From positions 124,001-188,000 of the forward strand of contig NZ_JANUEQ010000009.1 of the NCBI RefSeq assembly GCF_024807845.1: a stretch of 64,000 nucleotides of DNA, read 5' to 3'. The DNA comes from Klebsiella sp. BIGb0407 (GTDB lineage Bacteria; Pseudomonadota; Gammaproteobacteria; Enterobacterales; Enterobacteriaceae). Positions within the stretch are counted from its first letter, which is position 1; each line of letters begins with the position of its first letter. The notes beneath the pieces are model-generated. The model saw nothing but the letters and a program-made list of their open reading frames with translations, was not told the origin of the DNA and did not search any database. The position numbers and the translations under genes are program-made. This document shows, piece after piece, positions 45,916 to 55,134 of this stretch.

Positions 45916-46875
45916 TTAATCCTGATTAATTAAGCGCATTATGCGCTGATGCTCGCCCGGAGGCAGGCATTCAAATTCAGGTAGCAGCCTTGTCGCCGCT
46001 GCCGCCAGCGCTTCAATAAGTGCTTGTACTGGTGCTGAAATTTGTCGTCCCTGTGGCGTAGTCACACCAAAGAAGTACGGAATTTTTTCGACTAAAGGAC
46101 GAATAACAACACCCGGCATAGGGACACCCCAGCCCGTCACCGGTTCAAGAATAGCCACTCCCAGCCCCGCCCGTACACAACCGAGAATATTCGCTGAGGA
46201 GTTAGTTTCAATGGTTTCAGATAAAGGCGCTTTGACCTTTTTCAGTGCCTTTTCATAGCGACCACGCAATCGCTGTGGGCTCCAGGGCACGATAAAACGC
46301 CGCCCTGCCAGCTGGCTCAGTTGTATCTCAGGTTCTACGGCCAGAGGATCGCTCTCTGGCAAAGCCACCACACAGCTCGACTGCCCTATCCAGTGCAACT
46401 CCAGAGCATGGTGCTCCAGAGGCAGGCTACATAATCCCAGATCGGCACTTCCCGTAATCACCGCATGAGCGGTTTGTTCCGCCGAATCACTAAGGATTTG
46501 TACTTTATTCTGTAAATTCAGCGCCGCTAAAGCCTGCGGAAGTAAGCCTGCGGCCAGCGCAGGAGTCGCGGCAATATTTAACGGCGGGTGTTGCTGGTGA
46601 GAAATTTCAGTCGCGCGCAAACGGACTTGCTGTAATGATAACAACGCTTTCTGAACATATTGATAAAGCTGGAGCGCTTTTTCTGATGGGTGAATTCGCG
46701 GGCCATTACGGATAAATAGTGGATAGCCTAGTGACTGTTCTAATTCCTGAATTTGCCGTGAAACCACAGGTTGTGAACGACTCAGTGCTTTTGCTGCCGC
46801 CGTCACACTGCCGGCAGAAATGACCGCCGAAAAAGCCTCCAGCTGCCGTAAATCCAGGTCATTTAAGATTACCAT
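45916..46875 (-). CDS. LysR-family transcriptional regulator
   Basis: A 319-aa LysR-type regulator. The N-terminal helix-turn-helix is LRQLEAFSAVISAGSVTAAAKALSRSQPVVSRQIQELEQSLG (residues about 8-50), followed by the linker helix and a C-terminal two-lobe effector domain (LNIAATPALAAGLLP, ADLGLCSLP, RRFIVPWSP, VRAGLGVAILEP). It lies directly upstream of the monooxygenase operon on the same strand, 261 bases away, and probably activates it in the presence of the imported compound. Its C-terminus is basic and short. The effector is unknown. Confidence 0.88.
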   Translation of the reverse strand: MVILNDLDLRQLEAFSAVISAGSVTAAAKALSRSQPVVSRQIQELEQSLGYPLFIRNGPRIHPSEKALQLYQYVQKALLSLQQVRLRATEISHQQHPPLNIAATPALAAGLLPQALAALNLQNKVQILSDSAEQTAHAVITGSADLGLCSLPLEHHALELHWIGQSSCVVALPESDPLAVEPEIQLSQLAGRRFIVPWSPQRLRGRYEKALKKVKAPLSETIETNSSANILGCVRAGLGVAILEPVTGWGVPMPGVVIRPLVEKIPYFFGVTTPQGRQISAPVQALIEALAAAATRLLPEFECLPPGEHQRIMRLINQD

Positions 46876-46970
46876 CGCACGTTTTTCCCCGACTTATTGA
46901 CTGACTCCCGGTAACAATACGGGAAAAAATCCATCATAGAGAGAGTCAGGGGAATTAGCCACTGCCGCCG

Positions 46971-47783
46971 TTACTGACGTAAATCAAAACGAATGGGCAA
47001 GGTAATAGTGATTTGAGATTTTCCCTCTGCCATGTCGTTTGGAAGTGCGGGTAAAGGAGATGCCCGCTCAGGCAGTGCCAAAGCTTCTTTATCGAGAGAC
47101 GGCACACCACTGCTTCTGGCCAGGCTGACATTTAATACCTGTCCAGCACGATCCAGCGTCAGATTAAGCAGCACTATCCCCCTTGCCTGCTGACGAAGAG
47201 CCTGGGCGGGATAACGCTTATAGCGCTCAAGTCGCTGTAATAGCAGGCTTGTCCAGTTACTTTGTTGATGCGTCGGCATATTCACCGTATTTGCACCGGG
47301 TGCAATCTGGTTGGGCTGTGGATTACCCATAGCGGTACTGGTCACGGATGCTGGCGCAGCCGGTTTGTCAGCCTTCGTTTCGACGGGGGCTTTCACGGGT
47401 TGCGATTGTACTTTCGGCTTAGGCTTTGGCTGAACTTTTTTAGCGACAACAATTTCCGGATCGGGTGCAACCGTGGGTTTAACCGGGACATCTTCCTGGG
47501 TTTTTACTGCCGTGACGGGCGGAGCGACGGCTTGTTTCTGTCGGACTTCATCTGGCTTATCTTCAACGACAGCCGTGGATTCTGGCTGAATACTTGGCAG
47601 TAACATAAACGCCATCGGCGTGAATGAAGCCGCCGGCTGGATTAAAACCGGCTGATAGGTCAGCCAAAAAAGTAATCCACCATGTAACAAAAGAGCCAGT
47701 AATAGCCCACTTCCCCATGGAATGGGATTACGGGGCTCTGGCCAGAACAGGGCAGATGGTTTTATTGATGAGGCAAAAGACAT
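46971..47783 (-). CDS. TonB-like energy-transducing protein
   Basis: A 270-aa TonB homologue with one N-terminal transmembrane helix (residues about 26-43, with the SxxxH-like GSGLLLALLLHGGLLFWL). A Pro/Lys/Val-rich periplasm-spanning region (KKVQPKPKPKVQSQP) follows, and the C-terminal TonB domain is RLERYKRYPAQALRQQARGIVLLNLTLDRAGQVLNVSLARSSG. It couples proton motive force via ExbBD to an outer-membrane receptor, most likely the one encoded at 49609. It closes the sigma/anti-sigma group. No ExbB or ExbD is nearby, so it must share the chromosomal ones. Confidence 0.88.
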   Translation of the reverse strand: MSFASSIKPSALFWPEPRNPIPWGSGLLLALLLHGGLLFWLTYQPVLIQPAASFTPMAFMLLPSIQPESTAVVEDKPDEVRQKQAVAPPVTAVKTQEDVPVKPTVAPDPEIVVAKKVQPKPKPKVQSQPVKAPVETKADKPAAPASVTSTAMGNPQPNQIAPGANTVNMPTHQQSNWTSLLLQRLERYKRYPAQALRQQARGIVLLNLTLDRAGQVLNVSLARSSGVPSLDKEALALPERASPLPALPNDMAEGKSQITITLPIRFDLRQ

Positions 47784-47936
47784 TGCAAAATAGCTCCACT
47801 GGCTAATGTACTGTCACATTCAGTTTGTGTGGTTTATCGGTAGGAATATAAGGGAGGTCACCCATCAAGGTGAAACGGGCATAAAAAAAATAAAATCATG
47901 ACATTATATTGTGATTATATAAAAACCAGGGGTATT

Positions 47937-48923
47937 TCACTTAGCGGATAAGCTAACCCAGTACTTAGACAGACGATTTATCTTCACGGGAAGAATTGTT
48001 GGAAGTATATCAAGGATTTTATCGGTATCAGCCAGCAGGAAAACACCGGACAAACGTAGTGATGCAATATCTTCATCGCAACGAATAGCACCGGAGCGAT
48101 AACGATTCAGAGCCCGTAAAAAATCACCCAGTGACATATCGTCGGCCAGCAATTTCCCCTGCACCCAACCCGGCTCCACCTCTCCCTGATGAATTTCCCC
48201 ATAATGTTCCTCATTCAGCCAGCCCCCCTGCCCTGGTTCAATCCGTGGGCTTATCTGGCGACCATCTTGCGGGCTAAGACAAACCGCTCCCTGATACACT
48301 GCAACACGGGTTTGCTCTTCCAGCAACTGCACCCGAAAACGGGTCCCCAATGCTAAAATTCGACCATGGGGAGTGATAATGCTAAAGGGGCGAGGATTCG
48401 CCTGATGACGCTCTTGCTGACCAGTCGTTATCAGTAAATCACCGCTTAATAACTCAATTTGTCGCTGGTGTTCATCGTACTGCACATTTAAAGCGGTCTG
48501 GGTATCGAGTAATAACTGACTACCTTCACTGAGTGTGACCTGCCGCTGCTCACCCGTTCCCGTCCGGTAATCTGCAGCCAGTGTTTGCCAGCCACCGTTC
48601 TGACGCCCCCATTCCAGCCCACCTCCTGTCAGACACAATGTTGCCACCAGCTTCAGTAAGGTACGACGGCCGGGATCTTTAAGCGAAGAAAGGCTTTTAT
48701 GTGCAACCGAACCATCAATCTGCTTAAACCCGGCACAAATGGATTCAATATGGCGCCAGGCGCGTTCATTATCATCGCTTTGTGTACGCCATTGCTGCCA
48801 GTCAGACTTATCCTTCTCGCTCACCTCATCAGACATCAGCAGCGTCAACCAGGAAGCAGCGGCATAAGCGCTGTCAGCATTAATGGGTTGACCATGACCA
48901 TCAACAAGTGATTGCTGCCTCAT
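47937..48923 (-). CDS. FecR-like anti-sigma/signal-transducing protein
   Basis: A 328-aa inner-membrane anti-sigma factor. The cytoplasmic N-terminal part (AASWLTLLMSDEVSEKDKSDWQQW, then DDNERAWRHIE) is the FecR family sigma-binding segment. A single transmembrane helix lies near residues 90-105 (TLLKLVATLCLTGG). The periplasmic part has FecR strands (YRTGTGEQRQVTLSEGSQLLLDTQTAL) and FSIITPHGRILALGTRFRV. The C-terminal region would contact the receptor's signalling domain. The ATG abuts the sigma-factor stop, sharing one base. Confidence 0.9.
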   Translation of the reverse strand: MRQQSLVDGHGQPINADSAYAAASWLTLLMSDEVSEKDKSDWQQWRTQSDDNERAWRHIESICAGFKQIDGSVAHKSLSSLKDPGRRTLLKLVATLCLTGGGLEWGRQNGGWQTLAADYRTGTGEQRQVTLSEGSQLLLDTQTALNVQYDEHQRQIELLSGDLLITTGQQERHQANPRPFSIITPHGRILALGTRFRVQLLEEQTRVAVYQGAVCLSPQDGRQISPRIEPGQGGWLNEEHYGEIHQGEVEPGWVQGKLLADDMSLGDFLRALNRYRSGAIRCDEDIASLRLSGVFLLADTDKILDILPTILPVKINRLSKYWVSLSAK

Positions 48924-49432
48924 CAGTTAAGGGCAAAAAAGCATTGGAGGTTAGCGCGTTGCAGGTACTGCTTCACCGAACTGGTTGAAATACGAAGTCG
49001 CTCAGCAATATCGCTATAACGCATACCTTGAAGATGCGCGAGCAGGAAGGCTTCTCTGACCGGTGCAGGCAGACCATCAAGCGCACTGTCAATTTTTTCC
49101 AGCGTTTCCAGAATAACCCAGCGATCTTCAGGTGAAGGGTGAAGGTATTCAGGCTGAAGAGTCAGCGCATCAAGATAAGCATCTTCCAGCGTTTTACGCC
49201 GGTAATGGTTTGCAACCAGACGCCGCGCAATAGTCGCAAGAAAGGGTCGTGGCTGACGGATAGTGAACAAATCCGGACTCATCAGGATATTCAAAAAAGT
49301 ATCCTGAGTTAAATCCTTTGCTTGCTGGGGACAGCCGACTTTGTTACGTAGCCACTGATATAGCCAGCTCTGATGCTCGCAATACAGTTGCTGCGCCACC
49401 TGTTGGGAGCTGGGCATTGTTTTACTCATCAT
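48923..49432 (-). CDS. FecI-like ECF sigma factor
   Basis: A 169-aa extracytoplasmic-function RNA polymerase sigma factor. Region 2 is LYQWLRNKVGCPQQAKDLTQDTFLNIL (residues about 24-50), with FLATIARRLVANHYRRK as region 2.4 DNA contact. Region 4 is LPAPVREAFLLAHLQGMRYSDIAERLRISTSSVKQYLQR. It should direct transcription of the receptor gene when the cognate ligand binds the receptor and FecR-like protein relays the signal. A Fur box precedes it, so iron starvation raises the system. It starts the sigma-anti-sigma-TonB group. Confidence 0.93.
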   Translation of the reverse strand: MMSKTMPSSQQVAQQLYCEHQSWLYQWLRNKVGCPQQAKDLTQDTFLNILMSPDLFTIRQPRPFLATIARRLVANHYRRKTLEDAYLDALTLQPEYLHPSPEDRWVILETLEKIDSALDGLPAPVREAFLLAHLQGMRYSDIAERLRISTSSVKQYLQRANLQCFFALN

Positions 49433-49464
49433 TGATCTATATCAAGGAGCGATCGCGTGTGGAA

Positions 49465-49479
49465 TGATAATAATTATTA
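49465..49479. promoter_or_regulatory. Fur box upstream of the FecI-like gene
   Basis: TGATAATAATTATTA matches the 7-1-7 Fur core TGATAATNATTATCA at 13 of 14 defined positions, 33-47 bases before the sigma-factor start. Iron repression of this gene group is therefore expected. Confidence 0.8.
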
Positions 49480-49608
49480 TTTGCATTTTCGTCTTCTAGT
49501 GTCAAGACGTTACACGCTATTAATTCGTCGGCTGTATATCAGGGCAGGAAAGTGGCTAAGACAAGATGCTGGCAACAGCTGAAATACCGCGGTTGCCAGC
49601 GAGCCGAA

Positions 49609-52170
49609 TCAGAATTTCTGGGAAATACTCATCTTAATATTACGTCCTACACCGGATACGGACTCACCCAGGTACGGATAGTAATTCGTGTTGAATAAGT
49701 TATCGACAGCAACACGAGCCTCTAACCCTTTGATCTGTTTTGGTTGCCAGGTCGCAAACAGCCCTTGTAGGGCGTAACCTTTGGTGGCTGGTAATGCCCA
49801 GACGCCTGCTAACGGATCCCCTTCTATCGGCGAGCGGTCTTGCTTACGCACTAAGTCAGTCGTCCAGCCAAGCGCCATATCCAGTTCGGGAATTTTCACA
49901 CCCAGTGTCGTGTGTACGGTGGTAGGTGGAATTTCAGGGATCCAGGTTTTATTACCCCATGGGTCGCGGGGAGAAGCATCCCGTTCGCCGCTGATGGTCG
50001 AAAATGACAGGCTCCCGAACATACGGTTGCTGTCATAGAAGGATTCGATCTCCAGCCCCTGAATGGTATAACCTGGCAGGTTGCGATAGTTGGATAACGG
50101 CGTACCACAATCAGCCTGTGCATTGCTGCTTCGTTCTTCACACAAGACCCCGCGGCGTAAGAAAATCTCCCCCTTACCTCTATTGCGGAATACCGTTGTC
50201 CGCACCTGAACACGGTCATCATCCGCCAGCACATTGTCATAATTCAGGATCACGCCACCACGCACACTGTTGATTTTTTCAACCTTAAGATTGCGACTGG
50301 TTCCTGAAACATTCGAAAGCGCATACTGCATGGTGTACTGCTCATCAATCGTCGGAGCACGCCAGGTACGGGTAACATCCGCAAACAGAGAGATATTGGG
50401 GGTCGCTTTCCAGACCAGACCGAGAGCGGGTGTCAGGCCGGTGTAACGTTTACTGCTGTAATCGTGACCAACGGAGGGATCCTTGCTGTTATACATATCA
50501 GCCACGTTTTGGTACCCTTCATTGAGCACGTTATCGTAGCGTATGCCCGGCGTTACCGTCACACTACCGAGCGTCATACTGTCCTGAATATAAAGACTTG
50601 TGGTTTGCTCTTCACCGGCGGGCATATAGGCTGGCTGGAAGAAACCATAATTATAATCAGGTCTGTTTTTATAACTTGGATAATACATCATGGTATTACG
50701 TTTATTATGATGCCAGCTGATACCAACCTCTAGCTGGTGATCCACGGGCCCGGTACTGAACAGACTCTTGTTGCTCCCCTCAAGTAAATTATCGGTATAG
50801 TCAACCCAGCTTTCATTTCCCAAGGACCCAAGATAACTTCCGGTGGCAGCGTTATCTGGTCTCGCATCATTCTGCTTGGTTTTCGAATAGGCATAGTTCA
50901 GCGTCAGGTCAATCCAGGGGTTATCTGCTGGCGCAAGATTCCATTTAACAGAATAGTTTTCATCCTGTTGCTTCCGATAAACCAGCTTCCGTCGCCAGGC
51001 ACCTTCATAACCATATCTGTCGATATCTGCCTGAGAGGGGGCTGCCATTTCATCACGTTTTGCGGCAAAAGGTTGCCAGCCGTTAGCCTCAGAATACATT
51101 GCGGAGAGCGTCAGTGTTTGTGCATCGGTGAGATAGAGATTCGTTTTTGCCAGGTAAGTGCCCTGCTTATTCGCAGAATAGGCAAAACGCGTTCCCGTAG
51201 GACGCATAATATCGCCACCATCTCGCTTGCTCATATAGAGTAATCCGTCAGCAAAACCTTCCTCGGTTCTGCCATATAGCGCACCGCTGTAAATATTCTG
51301 GTTATCATTGGTATGGAAACTGTACTTCGCCATACCACCAAAATTCTCTCCAGCTTGCAGCAAGTCACTAGCATCTTTCGTGACAATTTTAATACTACCG
51401 CCAAAGCCACCATTACCATTTGCCAGGTTAAATGGCCCTTTATCCACATCAATCTGCTTGATCAATTCCGGCTCAATAAAGACCGAACCCTGGCGATATT
51501 TTTCAAAACCTTTTGGCGCACCATCAAGGGTTATCTTGATATCTTCCATGCCCCCCATACCCCAGATATTCAGGCTTTGCCCGCCGGGACGCGGCGATCC
51601 CGCGGAGGAGACACCGGGCAGCTTATCGAGTAGAGCCGCCACATTATCAGCCTGAATACGTTCAATATTTTCTTTTTTCAGGGTAGAGCGTCCTGCCACA
51701 ACGCTATCATCAAGACCGCTCACTACAGAGAGTTCCGGAACAATAAATGTGTCCTCTGTCGATGATTCGCCGCTATTAATCAGACGGTAAGTGCCTCCCT
51801 CGCTGACAGCCTGTAGCCCGCTACCCGCCAACAGCTGATTAAAAGCCGCCGGTACGGAATACTGCCCTTTTAACCCGGCACTGGTTTTATTACGCGTTTG
51901 TTCCGGGGTAAAAATCAGCATCACATTGGCTTCATTGGCAAGCGTCTGAAGAGCACTGCTGAGTGAACCCGCAGGAATAGAAAATGCCGTTGATGTGTTC
52001 AGACTTGCCGGTTGTTCGGCGGCCAGCGAGAAAGTGGGTAAACCAGAAGAGAGTACTAGCAGCCCCGCCAAAGACGCGCGAACAGTGATGGCAAGCCGAC
52101 TCGGAAGCAAGGCAGGATGTTGATTTTTATCGGAAATAGCCTGGGCTTTTCCGTTATATTTGTTGTTCAT
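49609..52170 (-). CDS. TonB-dependent outer-membrane receptor with N-terminal signalling (STN) domain, FecA/HasR-type
   Basis: About 853 aa. After a long basic leader and signal segment (RASLAGLLVLSSGLPTFSLA) comes the STN signalling domain (FSIPAGSLSSALQTLANEANVMLIFTPEQ). The plug follows (DNVAALLDKLPGVSSAGSPRPG, LNIWGMGGMEDIKITLDGAPKG), then a 22-strand barrel ending in Phe. FADVTRTWRAPTIDE and SRNLKVEKINSVRGG resemble the FRAP and NPNL boxes of haem/haemoglobin receptors, but no His lies between them. The ligand is uncertain: haem protein or siderophore. I chose the ATG at 52170; another in-frame ATG lies at 52197. It is the output of the sigma/anti-sigma pair. Confidence 0.87.
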   Translation of the reverse strand: MNNKYNGKAQAISDKNQHPALLPSRLAITVRASLAGLLVLSSGLPTFSLAAEQPASLNTSTAFSIPAGSLSSALQTLANEANVMLIFTPEQTRNKTSAGLKGQYSVPAAFNQLLAGSGLQAVSEGGTYRLINSGESSTEDTFIVPELSVVSGLDDSVVAGRSTLKKENIERIQADNVAALLDKLPGVSSAGSPRPGGQSLNIWGMGGMEDIKITLDGAPKGFEKYRQGSVFIEPELIKQIDVDKGPFNLANGNGGFGGSIKIVTKDASDLLQAGENFGGMAKYSFHTNDNQNIYSGALYGRTEEGFADGLLYMSKRDGGDIMRPTGTRFAYSANKQGTYLAKTNLYLTDAQTLTLSAMYSEANGWQPFAAKRDEMAAPSQADIDRYGYEGAWRRKLVYRKQQDENYSVKWNLAPADNPWIDLTLNYAYSKTKQNDARPDNAATGSYLGSLGNESWVDYTDNLLEGSNKSLFSTGPVDHQLEVGISWHHNKRNTMMYYPSYKNRPDYNYGFFQPAYMPAGEEQTTSLYIQDSMTLGSVTVTPGIRYDNVLNEGYQNVADMYNSKDPSVGHDYSSKRYTGLTPALGLVWKATPNISLFADVTRTWRAPTIDEQYTMQYALSNVSGTSRNLKVEKINSVRGGVILNYDNVLADDDRVQVRTTVFRNRGKGEIFLRRGVLCEERSSNAQADCGTPLSNYRNLPGYTIQGLEIESFYDSNRMFGSLSFSTISGERDASPRDPWGNKTWIPEIPPTTVHTTLGVKIPELDMALGWTTDLVRKQDRSPIEGDPLAGVWALPATKGYALQGLFATWQPKQIKGLEARVAVDNLFNTNYYPYLGESVSGVGRNIKMSISQKF

Positions 52171-52294
52171 TTGATGTCTCTGAATGTTAGCTATCATAAA
52201 TCTTCATCAGAGAGGTCACGCGAAACAGCAGATCGGGCAGAAGAAAATTTTTAAATTAAAAAAAATAAAAAAGATGAGGTTATCGTTAGAATAA

Positions 52295-52329
52295 AAAAGG
52301 TTCAATTTTCAGTAAAAATTGAACCTTTT
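52295..52329 (-). terminator. Rho-independent terminator of the fimbrial operon
   Basis: 15-bp stem (52295-52309 with 52315-52329; AAAAGGTTCAATTTT and complement). On the minus strand it is followed by a T-run, 27 bases after the adhesin stop. Confidence 0.9.
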
Positions 52330-52355
52330 CAATCATCAATATTAATTATATATAC

Positions 52356-53375
52356 TTACTCATAGTTGAGCGTAATAATCATTGACTGAGTATATTCCCC
52401 AGGAATTAACGTATCCGACGCTGTAATTTTAGCAGTCACATTCTGCGAACGTAAGGTTTCATCTGCAGCATACGTCACTGTTTTTGATTCCGTGCCAGAG
52501 GAACTAAAATACACCGGAATGGTTAATCCTCCTGTCGTGATAATATTCGTATTTCTATCGTTAGATTTTCCAATCGTCGCGGTTACTGACGTATTACCAT
52601 TACACTGTGTATAGAGTTTAGTCGAGCCTTGAGTTCCCAATGCGGTAGTTGTATCAACGGTACCTAAATTAATATTGCCATCTATCGAAAAATTACAAGC
52701 TATCGTTTCACTAGGATCGATAATTGGCGGCGTAGGAAGTGGTGGATCTCCTAAACGGAATATCGTGTCACACCCGGAATAGTCAACCTGCAGGTAAGGC
52801 CTGGCATTAGGAATATCCTGAGAGCTGTGGACATATGTGGGTTTACTACGATTTCCATCAGGAAAATATATTCCTGATGGACCAGTAGTTACATATACGT
52901 ATCCTGCTAAACTCTGCCCCCTGAAGGTAAATTGATAGCCTTCAGGAACAGCACCACCACTAGCCCATTCAATTTTATAATATGAACCGGCGCTTTGAGG
53001 ACTGCCAGGGCTGGAATATAATGCCCCCATGGACTGAGTGAATGATGTGACCACCGATGGTTGATAGACCCCCCATCCCGCCATCGCCCAGCTCGCACCT
53101 GATGATTTATAACAAGCACGAGGAAATGTCGCCGTTATAGTACCCGGAAAACGATACCGCATCGTCGAAATAGTCCGGGTTTGTCCATCATTCTCACTGA
53201 CCCCTCTCCAGGAACTTCCTGTTGGTTCGATCTCCATTTCGCCGCTGTGATCGATTGTTATCCCCGAATTAACTGCTGCGCTGCCACCAAAAGAAAACAT
53301 TCCGGAATAGAGAAATTCCACGCCCGCATTTGCAGAACCATTGGCTATTAATAATAGTAAAAGTAGTTTTTTCAT
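52356..53375 (-). CDS. Fimbrial tip adhesin, two-domain
   Basis: A 339-aa exported protein, last in the fimbrial operon. The signal peptide KKLLLLLLIANGSANA is short. Residues about 18-215 form a presumed receptor-binding domain, rich in Ser, Gly and Tyr with two Cys. The Pro-rich linker GDPPLPTPPIIDPSE follows. The C-terminal pilin domain opens with CNFSIDGNINLGTV, contains one Cys pair and ends in the donor strand MIITLNYE. This two-domain plan is that of FimH, PapG and MrpH adhesins. The ligand cannot be read from sequence. Confidence 0.85.
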   Translation of the reverse strand: MKKLLLLLLIANGSANAGVEFLYSGMFSFGGSAAVNSGITIDHSGEMEIEPTGSSWRGVSENDGQTRTISTMRYRFPGTITATFPRACYKSSGASWAMAGWGVYQPSVVTSFTQSMGALYSSPGSPQSAGSYYKIEWASGGAVPEGYQFTFRGQSLAGYVYVTTGPSGIYFPDGNRSKPTYVHSSQDIPNARPYLQVDYSGCDTIFRLGDPPLPTPPIIDPSETIACNFSIDGNINLGTVDTTTALGTQGSTKLYTQCNGNTSVTATIGKSNDRNTNIITTGGLTIPVYFSSSGTESKTVTYAADETLRSQNVTAKITASDTLIPGEYTQSMIITLNYE

Positions 53376-53527
53376 AAAATCTCATCTTATTTTAAGATAA
53401 ACTCACCGACGTCTGGCCTTATTCTATTCATCATCATAAATAAAATGACATTTTATTTATCAGCCTAATCAGTGATTTCACTCAGTCAATAGCGCTAAAT
53501 GGATGGGCATTTTGCTCATCTTGCCGA

Positions 53528-54076
53528 CTACTCATAACTCATAATATAGGTCAACACTGCATTAAAAAAACCAGGCTCGATAGCCTTATCAGCCAGAGCC
53601 TCTTGAGTCCCTTGGACAAAAGCCTTCATCTGAACCGTCATATCGCCATCGACAATATTAACTTTATAGGGGGCAATATTGTTGATATTAATCGGTGTGC
53701 CACTCATACTTTCCAGGCCAATACCGGCTCCTTTTGCTGAACTACTCGCACTAAATGCCAGTAACCCATCGGATGTCATTGGACCACTGAAATATATCGC
53801 AATAGTATTTCCCAGATCGGTATCACAGTCTTTCAGCTCAAATGAAACCAGCTTTGGTGCTGTCCTTTTAAATCTATACAGCGACTTGGTGGGAATAACG
53901 CCCATATCGACATAAATATCTTCGGTGCCTGGCGGTACCGTACAAGGCAGAGCAACCAAGGTACCTGAATAGTTAATTGTAGCATTGTTTGCTGCATGGG
54001 CAGGGGTCATCGTCAGCAACAATGCTGATGCCGCCATTACTAAAAATCCCCACAGGATAGTGAGTTTTTGTTTCAT
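53528..54076 (-). CDS. Minor fimbrial subunit
   Basis: A 182-aa pilin-fold protein with signal peptide (LWGFLVMAASALLLTMTPAHA). The mature part begins NNATINYSGTLVALPCTVPPGTEDIYVDMG with Cys in the usual pilin position, pairs with a second Cys (KDCDTD) and ends in ...NAVLTYIMSYE, the donor-strand-accepting C-terminus recognised by the chaperone. It is one of four small subunits between the chaperone and adhesin genes, probably an adaptor near the tip. Confidence 0.85.
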   Translation of the reverse strand: MKQKLTILWGFLVMAASALLLTMTPAHAANNATINYSGTLVALPCTVPPGTEDIYVDMGVIPTKSLYRFKRTAPKLVSFELKDCDTDLGNTIAIYFSGPMTSDGLLAFSASSSAKGAGIGLESMSGTPININNIAPYKVNIVDGDMTVQMKAFVQGTQEALADKAIEPGFFNAVLTYIMSYE

Positions 54077-54088
54077 CCCTATCTCTCC

Positions 54089-54601
54089 TTATGGATAACG
54101 TATTTCAACGCGACCGGTAGCAGTAAATGAACCTTCAGAGGGTGGGGTACTATCCTTCACTGGCACAGCTTCCAGATTGATATCATATTTCCCACCACTT
54201 GACATCGTCACAGGAATATCCTGATTGTTGGGGGGAATAGCATCATTGGTCCCGGCATGATACATAATAATACCTAAATTCGCCTTACTGGTTTGTAATG
54301 CATTGGAGTTAAAGGATGCGACCATTCCTTCATAGCCTAAATAAAGCGGCACGCTGGTACCTAACGTATTCTGGCATTCAATGGTTATCTTAAATGGCTG
54401 TTTATATCTTGTACCATCAATTTGCGAAATACCAATTTCATTGAATTCGACATCAACTGAATTAATATCACAAGGCGGATAATCAATTAATGTACCATGA
54501 AATGTTGCGGGTACCGCTCTGACTTGCAGAGAGAAAAATAATGATGATAATATCAATAACGTCAATACAACTAAGTCAATGTTAACTTTATTTTTGAACA
54601 T
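54089..54601 (-). CDS. Minor fimbrial subunit
   Basis: A 170-aa subunit with an N-terminal export signal (VVLTLLILSSLFFSLQVRAVPA). The pilin pattern is TFHGTLIDYPPCDINSVDVEFNEIG, then ITIECQNTLG and the end GRVEIRYP. It resembles its upstream neighbour and probably arose by duplication. The ATG shares one base with that gene's stop (TAATG), so the pair is translationally coupled. Confidence 0.85.
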   Translation of the reverse strand: MFKNKVNIDLVVLTLLILSSLFFSLQVRAVPATFHGTLIDYPPCDINSVDVEFNEIGISQIDGTRYKQPFKITIECQNTLGTSVPLYLGYEGMVASFNSNALQTSKANLGIIMYHAGTNDAIPPNNQDIPVTMSSGGKYDINLEAVPVKDSTPPSEGSFTATGRVEIRYP

Positions 54602-55125
54602 TATTGATACTCCACATTAAAAGTTGCTGTGGCAGTAAACTCACCATCGTCAATTCCCCCAACCAAACTCGCTACTGCTAATACAGATAAAGAAGGTAGC
54701 GTATTCGTGTAGGTAAAATTCTGCCAGGTATTTAAATCAAAATCCTTGCCATCCTTTTTAAACTGCAAACCTAAATCTCTTTCTGAGGTTTGCAATAAAG
54801 TGTTATCAAAAAATGCCCCCGCTCCTATGAATTGTAATCGAAGTAATTGCCCGGCGGGTGCCTCACCACAGTCTAATGTATAAGGAATAGGTTGCTCATA
54901 TATCCCATCTTTAATTTTATTAATGATCATGTCATTAAATTCTACCGTGATAGGGTTATTATTATTTACTTCGCAAGTTTTGGTTACAATAGTAACTTTC
55001 ACATCAAAATTGACGCTATCAGAAACGGCATAACTCAGCGAGCTCCACGTTGACAGGCCTAGCACTATCAATGCTAACACCACTACTGATTTTGACTTAA
55101 TATGCAATTTCTGCTGTTTCATCAA
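54601..55125 (-). CDS. Minor fimbrial subunit
   Basis: A 174-aa subunit with signal peptide (KSVVVLALIVLGLSTWSSLSYA). The pilin core is VKVTIVTKTCEVNNNNPITVEFNDM with a second Cys in TLDCGEAPAG and the end FNVEYQ. It is similar in layout to MrpF-type minor pilins. The AT content is higher than in the backbone genes, as in the rest of this operon. Confidence 0.85.
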   Translation of the reverse strand: MMKQQKLHIKSKSVVVLALIVLGLSTWSSLSYAVSDSVNFDVKVTIVTKTCEVNNNNPITVEFNDMIINKIKDGIYEQPIPYTLDCGEAPAGQLLRLQFIGAGAFFDNTLLQTSERDLGLQFKKDGKDFDLNTWQNFTYTNTLPSLSVLAVASLVGGIDDGEFTATATFNVEYQ

Positions 55126-55134
55126 TTAATCCTC

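Noticed and set aside
49609-52170. Naming the receptor hasR
   Set aside because: Gene order and STN domain fit, but no haemophore or exporter genes are present and the loop His of haem receptors is not seen.
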